From positions 1,135,501 to 1,199,500 of the forward strand of contig NZ_SZNK01000001.1 of NCBI RefSeq assembly GCF_005217615.1: a stretch of DNA of 64,000 bases. The letters are read 5' to 3'. The notes under the pieces are model-generated. The model saw nothing but the letters and a program-made list of their open reading frames with translations. It ran no database searches and was not told where the DNA came from. Source of the stretch: Brevibacillus antibioticus (GTDB lineage Bacteria > Bacillota > Bacilli > Brevibacillales > Brevibacillaceae). This document shows positions 1-9,424 of this stretch, piece by piece (position 1 is the first letter of the stretch; each line of letters starts with the position of its first letter). Both the position numbers and the translations under genes were made by a program.

Positions 1-77
1 GTCGGACAATAGAGTTAGATGCCACAACCGGCATTCTTCAAATCAGGACCGTAAATCAAGGTGTGAAGGAAGTATAA
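1..77 (+). CDS. cheD: CheD C-terminus (partial): chemoreceptor glutamine deamidase
   Basis: Only the last 24 codons are in the window, in the frame ending with TAA at 75-77. The tail reads RTIELDATTGILQIRTVNQG followed by VKEV, which resembles the final beta-strands of CheD. CheD deamidates glutamines on methyl-accepting chemotaxis proteins and works with CheC in adaptation in the cytoplasm. The position fits: in Bacillus-type fla/che operons cheD lies just before sigD. Here one small gene intervenes. The identification rests on a short tail plus context, so it is probable rather than certain. Confidence 0.65.
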   Translation, partial: RTIELDATTGILQIRTVNQGVKEV

Positions 78-80
78 CAA

Positions 81-464
81 ATGTTAGGAACCATTTGGAT
101 TAATTTTGGATTAGGGATGCTCGCATTTCTTGTAACGCTGGGTACGGCTGTGGCGAGTAATGTCTGGCTCGTATCGCTGGAGAGAGCAGGTATTGCATTT
201 GTCCTATTCTTCCTCGCTGCATTTCCAATTCGTTGGCTGCTCGCAACGTTCATACAGTCATCTACTCCGCCAATCGTTACGGACACGCTAGAGGGGACAA
301 GCTCTCCTCTAGCAGAAGATGGGGTTGTTCTGGAAATTGGACAACAAGTCGAACAGGAAGATCAAACATTTGCACCACTCTCAACCAACAAGATGGAAAG
401 GATTCATCCAACTGAGGATCCAGCCACCGTTGCAGAGGTCGTTAGGCGCTTATCAGATGAGTAA
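81..464 (+). CDS. Small membrane protein of the fla/che operon, unknown function
   Basis: A 127-residue protein starting 3 bases after the cheD stop, with a GAAGGA ribosome site at about 65-70. Two hydrophobic segments (about residues 4-26 and 36-57) would make a hairpin in the membrane. The rest (about 60-127) is hydrophilic, acidic and probably cytoplasmic, ending in a short predicted helix (PATVAEVVRRLSDE). No known domain is recognised. It lies between cheD and sigD and is probably translated from the same message, so a link to motility is inferred from position only. Confidence 0.75.
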   Translation: MLGTIWINFGLGMLAFLVTLGTAVASNVWLVSLERAGIAFVLFFLAAFPIRWLLATFIQSSTPPIVTDTLEGTSSPLAEDGVVLEIGQQVEQEDQTFAPLSTNKMERIHPTEDPATVAEVVRRLSDE

Positions 465-480
465 AGGTTGGTGACTATTC

Positions 481-1269
481 GTGGCACGGCTAACCAGTCA
501 AGAAAAAGCAAAAGAGTTCGATAAATGGGTCATGTGGAAGCAAGAGGGAAGTCGCGAGGCGGAGGTTGACTTGGTCACGCGGTTTTTGCCACTGGTAGAT
601 AAGGTGGCAAATCGGTTGGCGATTAATCTGCCAGCAAATGTGGACAAGGATGACTTGATTAGTTATGGGCGCTTTGGACTATTGGACGCTTTGGCTAAAT
701 TCGATCATACACGGGGTCTCCAATTTGAGACGTACGCTATGTGGCGGATTCGTGGTGCGATGATCGATGGACTACGCGAGAACGACTGGATCCCTCGTAC
801 TGTTCGAGACAAGGCCAAAAAAATCGAAGAAGCATACACCAACTTGGAACAGCAAATGCTGCGAATGCCAACCGATCAAGAAGTGTCTGATTATCTGGGA
901 ATAAGCAAAAAGGAGCTTCAACAGGTTTTCTTGGAAACCTCCCTTGCCAGCATGGTTTCTATCGATGAGGCAGTAGGGGATGAAGACGAACAAAAAACAG
1001 CAAGACATTCGTATATCATCGACGAGCTCACACCTCGCCCTGAAAATGTGGCGGAAGTATCCAGCTTAAAAGAGGTTCTAGTAACTGTCATCGACAAATT
1101 GCCTGAAAAGGAACGACTGGTTGTCTCCTTGTTTTATTTTGAAGAAATGACCTTATCAGAAATTGCGGAAATCATGAGCTTGTCACCTTCAAGAATATCC
1201 CAGTTGCACTCCAAAGCTCTTTTCCGACTGCGTTCTGCGTTGTCCAGATGGAAATCGCAATTGCTGTAA
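481..1269 (+). CDS. sigD: RNA polymerase sigma-28 factor SigD (FliA family)
   Basis: A 262-residue sigma-70 family protein of FliA/SigD size (B. subtilis SigD is about 254). It directs RNA polymerase to late flagellar, chemotaxis and autolysin promoters. Region 2 is clear at about 40-118 (DDLISYGRFGLLDAL, then FETYAMWRIRGAMIDGLR). Region 3 follows, and region 4 ends in a helix-turn-helix at about 219-253 (TLSEIAEIMSLSPSRISQLH). The start is GTG 481, preceded by AAAGGTTGGTG. It is near the end of the fla/che operon as in other Bacillales. Activity would normally be restrained by the anti-sigma factor FlgM, which is not in this window. Confidence 0.96.
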   Translation: MARLTSQEKAKEFDKWVMWKQEGSREAEVDLVTRFLPLVDKVANRLAINLPANVDKDDLISYGRFGLLDALAKFDHTRGLQFETYAMWRIRGAMIDGLRENDWIPRTVRDKAKKIEEAYTNLEQQMLRMPTDQEVSDYLGISKKELQQVFLETSLASMVSIDEAVGDEDEQKTARHSYIIDELTPRPENVAEVSSLKEVLVTVIDKLPEKERLVVSLFYFEEMTLSEIAEIMSLSPSRISQLHSKALFRLRSALSRWKSQLL

Positions 1270-1300
1270 GGGGACATTACCCAAGCTTGAGAGGGGTAGA

Positions 1301-2719
1301 ATGATGGAAGGGATCGGGAAATATAAATTAGAAGTAAGAATTTCAGCTGATAAATTGGAGGCCGAACTACTTCTACGCATGGACGAACAAGATATCGACG
1401 AAATTGTCGTCTTGGAAACAGATGTATACAAAGCATTACAAGCAAGCAATGTGAAGTATGGAATTCTCGATGATGTAGTTCGGGACTTGTGCACCTTACC
1501 CGCGAAGTATGCGAACGCGAGAGTAAAGGTTGCTCAAGGGATTGCACCAGAGGCCGGAACCGATGGGACGATCGAGTACCCCTATTTGGCAACTATTAAT
1601 GAAGGGGAAGGTCCAAAAGAGCTAGAGGATGGCCGAGTTGATTTTTATAATGTGACGACAATCCCTAATGTAGCAAAAGGACAACTCTTGGCTCGTAAAA
1701 TATCAGCAAGCCAGGGACAACCAGGTACAGCAGTTACCGGAGAGCCCATCGCTCCCAAAGCCGGCAAGGAAATAAACATGAAGCCTGGGAAAAATGTTGT
1801 GCTCAATCAAGAGCGGACGATGCTTTACGCCGCTATTGACGGACAAGTCTCCTTTACGGAACAGGCAAAAATGAACGTATTTCCCGTATTTGAAGTAAAC
1901 GGGGATGTTGATTTTGGTGTTGGCAATATTGATTTTGTGGGAACGGTGGTCATTCGCGGGAACGTATTGAATGGCTTTCGCGTAAAGTCATCAGGAGATA
2001 TACGCGTACTTGGCAGTGTAGAAGGGGCCGAGTTGTACGCGGAAGGCTCCATTGAGATCAAAAGCGGGATTGTTGCCCAGGACAAAGGCTGCATTGTTGC
2101 GGGGAAAGATGTCCGGACATCCTTTATCCAAAACGCTAATGTGACGGCTGGCAATCAAGTGATTGTTTCACAAAGCATCTTGTTCTCAACCATACGAGCC
2201 GGAAAGCAAATCATTTGCAAAGGGTCAAAAGGCTTCATTATAGGCGGTGTGCTGCAGGCTGGGGAAAAGATTTCTGCACGAGTATTTGGGAACAGCAGCG
2301 CCACTCCTACGATACTCGAAGTAGGAGTAAAACCGGAATTAAGACAAGAGTTGGCAAACATTCAAAAAGAACTACAAAATGTGTATGAAAATTTACGCAA
2401 AACAGATCAAGGTCTTGGCGTTATGAATCAGATCCTCCAAGTCAGCAAAGAACTTCCAGCAGACAAGCGTCTCATGCAAATCAAGCTAACCAATACTCGT
2501 TTGGTTCTGGAAAAAGAAAGCAAGGAATTGGAAGCACGCAGAAATGATATTGAACTCGAGCTGAAAGGGGAAGGCCCAGCAGCTATTGAGGCATATCATG
2601 TGATGTATCCAGGAATCAAAATGACGTTTGGAAAACTGGTGCACTTTATCAAGCACGAGTATGCGAGAACGCGATTTATTGTGCTGGATGGTGAAATTAG
2701 CACAGCAACTCTTATCTAA
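1301..2719 (+). CDS. DUF342 / FapA-family protein
   Basis: A 472-residue DUF342 (FapA-type) protein. The N-terminal part carries alpha/beta repeats. Residues about 150-330 are rich in Gly/Val turns (GDVDFGVGNIDFVGTVVIRG, SSGDIRVLGSVEGAELYAEG), consistent with the right-handed beta-helix of the family. Residues about 345-420 are heptad-like and charged, a likely coiled coil (RQELANIQKELQNVYENL). FapA proteins have been linked to polar flagellum assembly and signalling in Vibrio, but the biochemical role is unsettled. The gene follows sigD by 31 bases with ribosome site GAGAGGGG, so a motility-related role is likely. B. subtilis lacks it at this location as far as I recall. Confidence 0.85.
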   Translation: MMEGIGKYKLEVRISADKLEAELLLRMDEQDIDEIVVLETDVYKALQASNVKYGILDDVVRDLCTLPAKYANARVKVAQGIAPEAGTDGTIEYPYLATINEGEGPKELEDGRVDFYNVTTIPNVAKGQLLARKISASQGQPGTAVTGEPIAPKAGKEINMKPGKNVVLNQERTMLYAAIDGQVSFTEQAKMNVFPVFEVNGDVDFGVGNIDFVGTVVIRGNVLNGFRVKSSGDIRVLGSVEGAELYAEGSIEIKSGIVAQDKGCIVAGKDVRTSFIQNANVTAGNQVIVSQSILFSTIRAGKQIICKGSKGFIIGGVLQAGEKISARVFGNSSATPTILEVGVKPELRQELANIQKELQNVYENLRKTDQGLGVMNQILQVSKELPADKRLMQIKLTNTRLVLEKESKELEARRNDIELELKGEGPAAIEAYHVMYPGIKMTFGKLVHFIKHEYARTRFIVLDGEISTATLI

Positions 2720-2765
2720 TCTAGGCTGCTTACATACATAGTGTGACAAAGGGAGTTGGGGCCAT

Positions 2766-3104
2766 ATGAGTTTGAAAGCGGTTGAATTGCAGGTGGCAAT
2801 ACCACGCACGCTAGAAGTCAGCCGAATTCAGGAGCATCAGCAACAACGAACCATGCATGAACAACAATCAATGATTGATCAGCGAAGAGACCTGGATGAA
2901 CATATGCGCCAGCGCCCGAACGATCTTGAGCAATCACAAAAGAACCAAATACGCGAACGAGAAAAAAAACAAGGACAGCAAGAACATCAGGACAAAAAAG
3001 AAGCCACTGGGAGCCAATTGTCCGAATCGAGCGAAGGTGTATCTACGAATGCTGATCTCATGAGAGATCCATTGCGTGGACGTATTATAGATATTTCTTT
3101 ATAA
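2766..3104 (+). CDS. Small Gln/Arg/Glu-rich protein, unknown function
   Basis: A 112-residue hydrophilic protein with no membrane segment or signal peptide. The first 20 residues look ordered (MSLKAVELQVAIPRT), then residues about 22-85 are strongly biased to Gln, Arg, Glu, Lys and His, suggesting a long charged helix or disordered stretch. No family is recognised. The ribosome site is GGGAGTTGG just before ATG 2766. It sits between the FapA-type gene and a SwrB-like gene and is co-oriented, so co-transcription with the motility operon is likely. Confidence 0.7.
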   Translation: MSLKAVELQVAIPRTLEVSRIQEHQQQRTMHEQQSMIDQRRDLDEHMRQRPNDLEQSQKNQIREREKKQGQQEHQDKKEATGSQLSESSEGVSTNADLMRDPLRGRIIDISL

Positions 3105-3136
3105 ACGAAGTTAAGCCAGAAATAAAGGTGGACAAC

Positions 3137-3652
3137 ATGGACGTAGTGTATCCCATCCTGATTGGAGCAGGAATGATCAGCATGCTTCTTGCTTTTATCA
3201 TTAAAAAGAAGCAGCCTGTTGACTCCTTTTCCTCATTACCGACACAACGCACGACGGACAAGGACGAGCTCGAAAAGAGCGTGCAGCGTCTTCAGAAACA
3301 GGTCAAGCAAGAAACCAATCTTCTTGCTGCTGAATGGCAAGAAATGAGAGCGGACCTTCTCGAGGATATCGATAGTTTGCGCAAGCGATTAGACAATATG
3401 GAAGAACAATGGGAAAAGAGTGCAAGTCAAAAGCAAGAAGCTCCAAAGGATACGAATAGGATAGAACCAGCGCCTAAAGTCCAAGAGGCGGATATGCTCG
3501 TACTGCGAGAACGGTATCGCCGTGCCTTTGAGCTGAGTAAAGAAGGTTTGTCTCGGGATGAGATCGCAAAACGACTCGGTGCCGGCAGAGGGGAAATCGA
3601 TTTGATCTTTTCCTTGGCTGATAGGCATGAGCGAGGTCTTGCCGATGCGTAA
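3137..3652 (+). CDS. SwrB/YlxL-like membrane-anchored coiled-coil protein (DUF6115-type)
   Basis: A 171-residue protein starting at ATG 3137, chosen over GTG 3128 because AAAGGTGG (3124-3131) is correctly spaced for it. One membrane segment (about residues 1-22) is followed by a charged coiled coil (about 38-100). A conserved C-terminal helix-turn-helix-like module follows at about 120-165 (LRERYRRAFELSKEGLSRDE, then IAKRLGAGRGEIDLIFSLA). The architecture and the slot between sigD and rpsB match swrB (ylxL) of B. subtilis, which promotes flagellar assembly and swarming. The homology is by architecture and position, so no gene symbol is assigned. Confidence 0.78.
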   Translation: MDVVYPILIGAGMISMLLAFIIKKKQPVDSFSSLPTQRTTDKDELEKSVQRLQKQVKQETNLLAAEWQEMRADLLEDIDSLRKRLDNMEEQWEKSASQKQEAPKDTNRIEPAPKVQEADMLVLRERYRRAFELSKEGLSRDEIAKRLGAGRGEIDLIFSLADRHERGLADA

Positions 3653-4322
3653 ACAAGAGCTATTATTTGGATTTGGAGCAGGACTGATTGTGGCTACCTC
3701 CATTATCGGACTGTTAGCGCCCAAGCAGACTGCGCAAGCACCAGCCTTGACAGTAGATCAAATGAAAGTAGCTGCACAAGAACTGGAAATGGTCGTACTT
3801 ACAGCAGAAGAATACAAGCAGTGGCAGGAAGAAAAAAAAGTGAATGTACAGCCAGCTCCTAGCGTGCCTAAGGCGCCAGTTTCGCCAAAGGTAGGTCAAA
3901 CAGTGGCGCCTGTGTCAAAGCAACCGCAGACGCCAACTGTACAGCCTACGACACCTGCAGCTTCAGCGGAACAAAAGGTGATACCGCCAACAAATCCAGG
4001 GAGTAAGGACGTTCAGCCTACTTCAACCGTACCGAATACGCAGACACCAACGTCACCCAATACGGTGGCACCTAAAGCTCCGACAGTGGAAGCACCTGTA
4101 GTAGATAAGAAGGTATCTTTCACTGTTCCTTACAAAGCAACTGCAGAGGATGTAGCGCAGATTCTCGTAAAGGAAGGAGTCCTTCCTGCCGAGAATCAAT
4201 TTGTGGCCCAGCTACGTGCGAGCGACAAGCTAAATCGTATTCGAGTCGGTACCTATGAAGTGTCGACTGCGTCTAAGGAAGCAGACATCGTCAAATTGAT
4301 AACAACGCCGCCTAAAAAATAG
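3645..4322 (+). CDS. Membrane-anchored protein with MltG/YceG-like C-terminal domain
   Basis: A 225-residue protein with one N-terminal membrane anchor (about 5-22). A Pro/Thr/Gln/Val-rich linker (about 60-145) follows, probably extracellular. The C-terminal domain (about 150-225: VPYKATAEDVAQILVKEGVL, then IRVGTYEV) resembles the N-terminal substrate-binding part of endolytic transglycosylase MltG. It lacks the catalytic half, so it may bind glycan rather than cleave it. The start is ATG 3645 rather than ATG 3627, because GCGAGGT (3630-3636) is the only good ribosome site. It overlaps the previous gene by 8 bases, indicating translational coupling, and its stop codon lies inside the operon terminator. 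Confidence 0.72.
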   Translation: MRKQELLFGFGAGLIVATSIIGLLAPKQTAQAPALTVDQMKVAAQELEMVVLTAEEYKQWQEEKKVNVQPAPSVPKAPVSPKVGQTVAPVSKQPQTPTVQPTTPAASAEQKVIPPTNPGSKDVQPTSTVPNTQTPTSPNTVAPKAPTVEAPVVDKKVSFTVPYKATAEDVAQILVKEGVLPAENQFVAQLRASDKLNRIRVGTYEVSTASKEADIVKLITTPPKK

Positions 4323-4332
4323 GCGGTTTTTT
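4308..4332 (+). terminator. Rho-independent terminator ending the fla/che operon
   Basis: CCGCCT (4308-4313), loop AAAAAAT, AGGCGG (4321-4326), then six T. The TAG stop codon (4320-4322) of the upstream gene lies inside the hairpin. Confidence 0.88.
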
Positions 4333-4409
4333 CAATGTAACGAAAAATGTATGTTTGTCGTCTGCCAAAGGGTCAAAACTTTTTTTACGAAATAAATGGA
4401 ATTCGTTTG

Positions 4410-4438
4410 TTGCAATTGAAACTCCCATATGATATATT
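4410..4438 (+). promoter_or_regulatory. Predicted sigma-A promoter of rpsB with a long leader
   Basis: A -35 TTGCAA (4410-4415), 17-base spacer and -10 TATATT (4433-4438). The transcript would have a leader of about 120 bases before rpsB. That leader holds a small stem CTGCC-TAAT-GGCAG (4485-4498) and could carry S2 autoregulation, but no known motif is recognised. Confidence 0.55.
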
Positions 4439-4567
4439 CATTTACGGTGTTGAAATCGCACGTCCACCAATTCCGGCAACGGTGCTGCCTAATGGCAGAA
4501 TTGCTTGGAACATGCGGTGTGACGGAGGTAGGCATCACAAAAACCATTTTTGAAGGAGGTGTGAAAT

Positions 4568-5278
4568 ATGGCAGTAATTTCGATGAAACAATTGCTCGAG
4601 GCTGGTGTACACTTCGGTCACCAAACTCGTCGTTGGAACCCGAAAATGGCTCGCTATATCTTCACCGAACGTAACGGAATCTACATTATCGACCTGCAAA
4701 AAACCGTTAAAAAAGTAGAGGAAGCGTACAACTTCGTACGTGATCTCGCTCAAGACGGCGGAAAAATTCTCTTCGTTGGTACGAAGAAACAAGCACAAGA
4801 ATCCGTTAAAGAAGAAGCAGAACGCACAGGTCACTACTTCATCAACCAACGTTGGTTGGGTGGTACTCTGACAAACTTCACAACCATCAAAAAACGTACA
4901 GCTCGCTTGGCTGAGCTGAAGCGTATGGAAAACGATGGTACTTTCGCAGTATTGCCTAAGAAAGAAGTTATCGTTCTGCGCAAAGAAATGGATCGTCTGG
5001 AAAAATTCTTGGGCGGTATCGCTCACATGGATAAACTGCCTGACGCTCTGTTTGTCATCGATCCTCGTAAAGAGCGCATCGCTGTAGCAGAAGCTCGTAA
5101 ATTGGGTATCCCAATCGTTGCGATCGTAGATACTAACTGCGATCCAGATGAAATCGATTATGTGATCCCAGGTAACGATGACGCAATTCGCGCTGTGAAA
5201 TTGCTCACTGCTAAAATGGCAGACGCTCTCCTGGAAGGAAACCAAGGTACAGAGCAACAAGCAACAACAACTGCGTAA
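4568..5278 (+). CDS. rpsB: 30S ribosomal protein S2
   Basis: A 236-residue S2 protein of normal length. The S2 signature near the N-terminus is intact ([19 protein letters not shown], residues about 9-27), with the second conserved segment [19 protein letters not shown] at about 158-176. S2 binds the 30S head-body junction and is needed to recruit S1. A strong AAGGAGGTG ribosome site precedes ATG 4568. The gene has its own promoter and terminator and is followed by tsf, the usual bacterial order. The C-terminal tail is Gln/Thr-rich and probably disordered. Confidence 0.98.
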   Translation: MAVISMKQLLEAGVHFGHQTRRWNPKMARYIFTERNGIYIIDLQKTVKKVEEAYNFVRDLAQDGGKILFVGTKKQAQESVKEEAERTGHYFINQRWLGGTLTNFTTIKKRTARLAELKRMENDGTFAVLPKKEVIVLRKEMDRLEKFLGGIAHMDKLPDALFVIDPRKERIAVAEARKLGIPIVAIVDTNCDPDEIDYVIPGNDDAIRAVKLLTAKMADALLEGNQGTEQQATTTA

Positions 5279-5289
5279 GCATGTGTGTT

Positions 5290-5333
5290 AAAGGGTGGAC
5301 TGAGGGTGTCAGAACCCCCGTCCATCCTTTTTT
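5290..5333 (+). terminator. Terminator after rpsB
   Basis: AAGGGTGGAC (5291-5300) pairs with GTCCATCCTT (5320-5329), allowing one G-T pair, with inner GGGT/ACCC pairing, followed by TTTTT. It may be leaky and allow read-through into tsf. Confidence 0.8.
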
Positions 5334-5353
5334 GCTGAATAGCGTCGCCGAGG

Positions 5354-5383
5354 TTAACAGGTGACTTGCTTTTCGATTATAAT
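5354..5383 (+). promoter_or_regulatory. Predicted sigma-A promoter of tsf
   Basis: TTAACA (5354-5359), 18-base spacer, perfect TATAAT (5378-5383). It sits between the rpsB terminator and the tsf ribosome site, so tsf can be expressed separately from rpsB. Confidence 0.65.
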
Positions 5384-5414
5384 AGATCGTAACTTTTCGA
5401 GGAGGTTTCACTCA

Positions 5415-6302
5415 ATGGCAATTAGTGCACAAGCGGTTAAAGAACTGCGCGAACGTACAGGCGCAGGTATGATGGATTGTAAACGCGCGCTGGAAGAAAC
5501 AGCAGGCGACATGGAAAAAGCAATTGACTTGCTCCGTGAGCGCGGCGTAGCGAAAGCAGCGAAAAAATCCGGTCGTATTGCAGCTGAAGGTTTGACTGCG
5601 ACAGCGGTAGCTGGAAACGTTGCAGCAGTTGTAGAAGTAAACTGCGAAACTGACTTCGTTGGTAAAAACCCTGAGTTCCAAGCACTCGTAAAAGACATCG
5701 CTGAGCACGTTGTATCCCAACGCCCTGCATCTGTTGAAGAAGCTCTGGAGCAACCTTTCAAAGGTGCTGGTGAGACTTTGGCTCATGTAATCAACGAGAA
5801 AATCGCGACTATCGGAGAAAACATCTCCTTCCGTCGTTTCGCACTCTCCGAGAAAACAGACAACGGCGTTTTCGGTGCTTACCTGCACATGGGTGGTCGT
5901 ATCGGCGTTCTGGTTACTTTGGAAGGTACACAAGACGAAACAATGGCTCGCGACCTGGGCATGCACGCAGCAGCGTCTAACCCACGTTTTGCTAACCGTG
6001 AAGAAGTTTCCGCTGATGAGATCGAGCGTGAGCGTGAAGTTCTGAAAAACCAAGCACTGGCTGAAGGCAAACCTGCTAACATCGTTGAGAAAATGGTAGA
6101 AGGCCGCCTCTCCAAATTCTTCGAAGAATACGTACTGGTTGAGCAACCATTCGTAAAAGATACTGACAAGAAAGTAGCTGTTCTGTTGAAAGAAGCGGGC
6201 GCTACCTTGAAAGGATTCGCTCGCTTCCAAGTAGGCGAAGGTATCGAGAAGAAACAAGAAGACTTCGCAGCTGAAGTAATGGCTCAAGTTAATAAGCAAT
6301 AA
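5415..6302 (+). CDS. tsf: Translation elongation factor Ts
   Basis: A 295-residue EF-Ts, which exchanges GDP for GTP on EF-Tu in the cytoplasm. The N-terminal UBA-like signature is clear ([16 protein letters not shown], about 9-24), as is the EF-Tu contact segment CETDFVGKN (about 78-86). Start ATG 5415 follows GAGGAGGT; the open frame extends upstream to 5361, but that would pass through the -10 box. The length matches Bacillus EF-Ts (about 293). Codon use is strongly biased, as in rpsB, consistent with high expression. Confidence 0.98.
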   Translation: MAISAQAVKELRERTGAGMMDCKRALEETAGDMEKAIDLLRERGVAKAAKKSGRIAAEGLTATAVAGNVAAVVEVNCETDFVGKNPEFQALVKDIAEHVVSQRPASVEEALEQPFKGAGETLAHVINEKIATIGENISFRRFALSEKTDNGVFGAYLHMGGRIGVLVTLEGTQDETMARDLGMHAAASNPRFANREEVSADEIEREREVLKNQALAEGKPANIVEKMVEGRLSKFFEEYVLVEQPFVKDTDKKVAVLLKEAGATLKGFARFQVGEGIEKKQEDFAAEVMAQVNKQ

Positions 6303-6310
6303 TAAAGATT

Positions 6311-6337
6311 ATAGGGAACACCTTTGTGTTCCCTATT
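6311..6337 (+). terminator. Terminator after tsf
   Basis: ATAGGGAACAC (6311-6321) pairs perfectly with GTGTTCCCTAT (6326-6336) around a short loop, followed by a weak T-run (TTTTC). A second perfect hairpin follows at 6346-6372. Confidence 0.75.
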
Positions 6338-6345
6338 TTCAAAGC

Positions 6346-7184
<839 letters not shown>

Positions 7185-7186
7185 TT

Positions 7187-7744
7187 ATGCCACAAACTGT
7201 GCTAAAAGACATGGAAGATCGCATGAATAAAGCGATCAATGCTTTGAAAAGAGACCTGTCCAGCCTGCGTGCAGGTCGCGCGAACCCAGCGATGCTGGAG
7301 CGTGTTACAGTAGACTATTACGGCACTCCTACGCCGATTAGCCAATTGGCAAACATCAGCGTACCAGAACCTCGTATGCTGACAATCCAGCCTTGGGATA
7401 AAACGGCGCTCAAAGAAATTGACCGTGCGCTGCAACAATCAGATTTGGGAATTTCTCCATCCAACGATGGCGTGATTATCCGCCTGATGATTCCTCCACT
7501 CACAGAAGAGCGTCGTAAAGAGCTCGTGAAGCTGGCAGGAAAAGGTGGAGAAGAAGCAAAGGTAGCCATTCGTAACATCCGTCGTGATGCAAACGATGAA
7601 ATCAAAAAGCTGGAAAAAGCTGCTACCATTTCTGAGGACGATTCCCGTCGTCATCAAGAAACGATACAAAAATCGACGGATAAATTCATCGCCGAAGTTG
7701 ACAAGGTTGTTAAGGACAAAGAGAAAGACATTTTGGAAGTATAG
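7187..7744 (+). CDS. frr: Ribosome recycling factor
   Basis: A 185-residue RRF, exactly family length. With EF-G it splits the post-termination ribosome. The helical arm (about 1-30 and 105-185) and the conserved [19 protein letters not shown] stretch (about 28-46) are visible. Its ribosome site AAAGGGG lies in the end of pyrH, with only 2 bases between the genes, so expression is coupled. Confidence 0.98.
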   Translation: MPQTVLKDMEDRMNKAINALKRDLSSLRAGRANPAMLERVTVDYYGTPTPISQLANISVPEPRMLTIQPWDKTALKEIDRALQQSDLGISPSNDGVIIRLMIPPLTEERRKELVKLAGKGGEEAKVAIRNIRRDANDEIKKLEKAATISEDDSRRHQETIQKSTDKFIAEVDKVVKDKEKDILEV

Positions 7745-7753
7745 GTAATGGTA

Positions 7754-7775
7754 ATCCCCCTCGATTGAGGGGGAT
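7754..7775 (+). repeat. Perfect 9-bp hairpin between frr and uppS, no T-tract
   Basis: ATCCCCCTC (7754-7762), loop GATT, GAGGGGGAT (7767-7775), followed by GTACGTCTATATC. It is GC-rich and stable, but without a U-run it is unlikely to terminate. It may be a processing or stability element separating ribosomal and envelope genes on one message. Confidence 0.6.
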
Positions 7776-7810
7776 GTACGTCTATATCTCTCATTACGGG
7801 GGAACACTTT

Positions 7811-8581
7811 ATGTTAGAACATCTGGTGCGCAAATGGGGTCGCAAAGAAAAGCAATCGGAGCCAGCCGAGTTGGATCGTTCCGGTAAGATTCCGGAACAT
7901 GTCGCGATTATTATGGATGGCAACGGTCGTTGGGCCAACAAGCGCAGTTTACCCCGGGTTGCCGGGCACCGTGCAGGAATGAAAGCAGTAAAGGAAGTAG
8001 TCAAGGCTGCAGACGAGATCGGCGTGCGTTATATGACGATGTACGCATTCTCTACCGAAAACTGGAAGCGTCCACGTGATGAAGTGGATTTTCTCATGAA
8101 ACTTCCGCAGGAATTTTTGTCGACAGAATTGGATGAATTAATAGAACGTGGTGTCCGCATACGCATGCTGGGCAGTAAAAACGAGCTGCCTTCTCATACG
8201 CTGAAAGCATTGCTGGAAGCCGAAGAGAAAACGAAGAACAATAGCGGTCTTCAATTGAATTTTGCTCTGAATTACGGTGGGCGAGATGAACTCGCGAAAG
8301 CATTTTCAGTAATGGCAGCACAAGTAAAAGCAGGTGAGCTTCAACCAGAGCAATTGACTGAGGAATTAATATCGAGCTACCTGTATACAAGCGAAATTCC
8401 CGATCCAGACCTCTTGATTCGTACAAGTGGAGAGATTCGCTTGAGTAATTTTATGCTGTGGCAATTAGCGTATACAGAATTATGGTTTACGGACGTGCTA
8501 TGGCCTGATTTTACCCGTGAACATTTTTATCAAGCAATCGTGGAATACCAAGGCCGAGCTCGTCGCTACGGGGCGGTATAA
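7811..8581 (+). CDS. uppS: Undecaprenyl diphosphate synthase (isoprenyl transferase)
   Basis: A 256-residue cis-prenyltransferase that adds isopentenyl units to farnesyl-PP to make the C55 lipid carrier of peptidoglycan and teichoic acid synthesis. Asp36 in IIMDGNGRWA is the family's magnesium-binding catalytic residue. RTSGEIRLSNFMLWQLAYTE (about 203-222) is the conserved substrate-binding block. A GGGGG sequence precedes ATG 7811. It begins a run of envelope genes (uppS-cdsA-dxr-rseP-ispG). Confidence 0.97.
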   Translation: MLEHLVRKWGRKEKQSEPAELDRSGKIPEHVAIIMDGNGRWANKRSLPRVAGHRAGMKAVKEVVKAADEIGVRYMTMYAFSTENWKRPRDEVDFLMKLPQEFLSTELDELIERGVRIRMLGSKNELPSHTLKALLEAEEKTKNNSGLQLNFALNYGGRDELAKAFSVMAAQVKAGELQPEQLTEELISSYLYTSEIPDPDLLIRTSGEIRLSNFMLWQLAYTELWFTDVLWPDFTREHFYQAIVEYQGRARRYGAV

Positions 8582-8598
8582 CCGAGAGGTGGAATCAG

Positions 8599-9384
8599 TT
8601 GAAGCAACGTATAATAACAGGCCTGATTGGCGGGGCTGCTTTTCTATTATTGATGTATGCTGGTGGCGTTTGGTACTCACTATTAGTGTTTTTACTGGCT
8701 GTCATTGGCTATTTTGAATTTATGAGAATGGCTGGCATTCAGTCATTTTATTTGGCAGGATTGCTCGGATATGTATTGATGTTAAGCATTTTGTGGCCGT
8801 CTCTATTATTTTCGGATTGGCTCAGTATCAGCATGCCGGATCTGATGCTGCCCGTCATCCTGCTCTTGTTGATTTACTCCGTTTTACGGAAAAATCAGTT
8901 TCACATTGAACACGTCGCCCTTACGGTGGTGGGGGCGTTATACATAGGCTATGGTTTTACTTATATGGCCGCTACCCGAAACCTACCAGAAGGATTCATG
9001 CTGACGGTCATGGTCATAATGGGAATCTGGTCGACTGATTCGGGCGCCTATTTTGTCGGAAAAGCAATAGGTAAGCGTAAACTGTGGCCAGAAATAAGTC
9101 CAAACAAGACGGTGGAAGGGGCCTTAGGAGGTCTCGTCGCTTCTGTCTTGATTGTTCTTTCCATCAATGCAAGCTTTGGACATTTTGCAATTGATCAGGC
9201 TTTGACCATCGCACTTGTTGCGGGGATCGTCGGGCAATTGGGGGATTTGGTTGAGTCGGCTTTCAAGAGACATTTCCATGTAAAAGATTCAGGACAACTC
9301 ATTCCGGGTCACGGGGGCGTTTTGGATCGCTTTGATAGTTTTTTGCTCGTCTTTCCGGTTCTACATCTATTAGGTATTGTCTAA
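8599..9384 (+). CDS. cdsA: Phosphatidate cytidylyltransferase (CDP-diacylglycerol synthase)
   Basis: A 261-residue integral membrane enzyme that makes CDP-diacylglycerol from phosphatidate and CTP. There are about 7-8 hydrophobic segments. The family signature is complete near the C-terminus: SAFKRHFHVKDSGQLIPGHG followed by GVLDR. The start is TTG 8599 with GAGAGGTGG upstream; no better ATG exists before the first membrane segment. It supplies PgsA, encoded at 58186. Confidence 0.96.
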   Translation: MKQRIITGLIGGAAFLLLMYAGGVWYSLLVFLLAVIGYFEFMRMAGIQSFYLAGLLGYVLMLSILWPSLLFSDWLSISMPDLMLPVILLLLIYSVLRKNQFHIEHVALTVVGALYIGYGFTYMAATRNLPEGFMLTVMVIMGIWSTDSGAYFVGKAIGKRKLWPEISPNKTVEGALGGLVASVLIVLSINASFGHFAIDQALTIALVAGIVGQLGDLVESAFKRHFHVKDSGQLIPGHGGVLDRFDSFLLVFPVLHLLGIV

Positions 9385-9424
9385 AACCTTTTGCATATAG
9401 AAAGAGATATAGAGGGTGAAATCC

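Noticed and set aside
5361-5414. N-terminal extension of EF-Ts to 5361
   Set aside because: The extension runs through the TATAAT box and the ribosome site; the family start is [12 protein letters not shown] at 5415.
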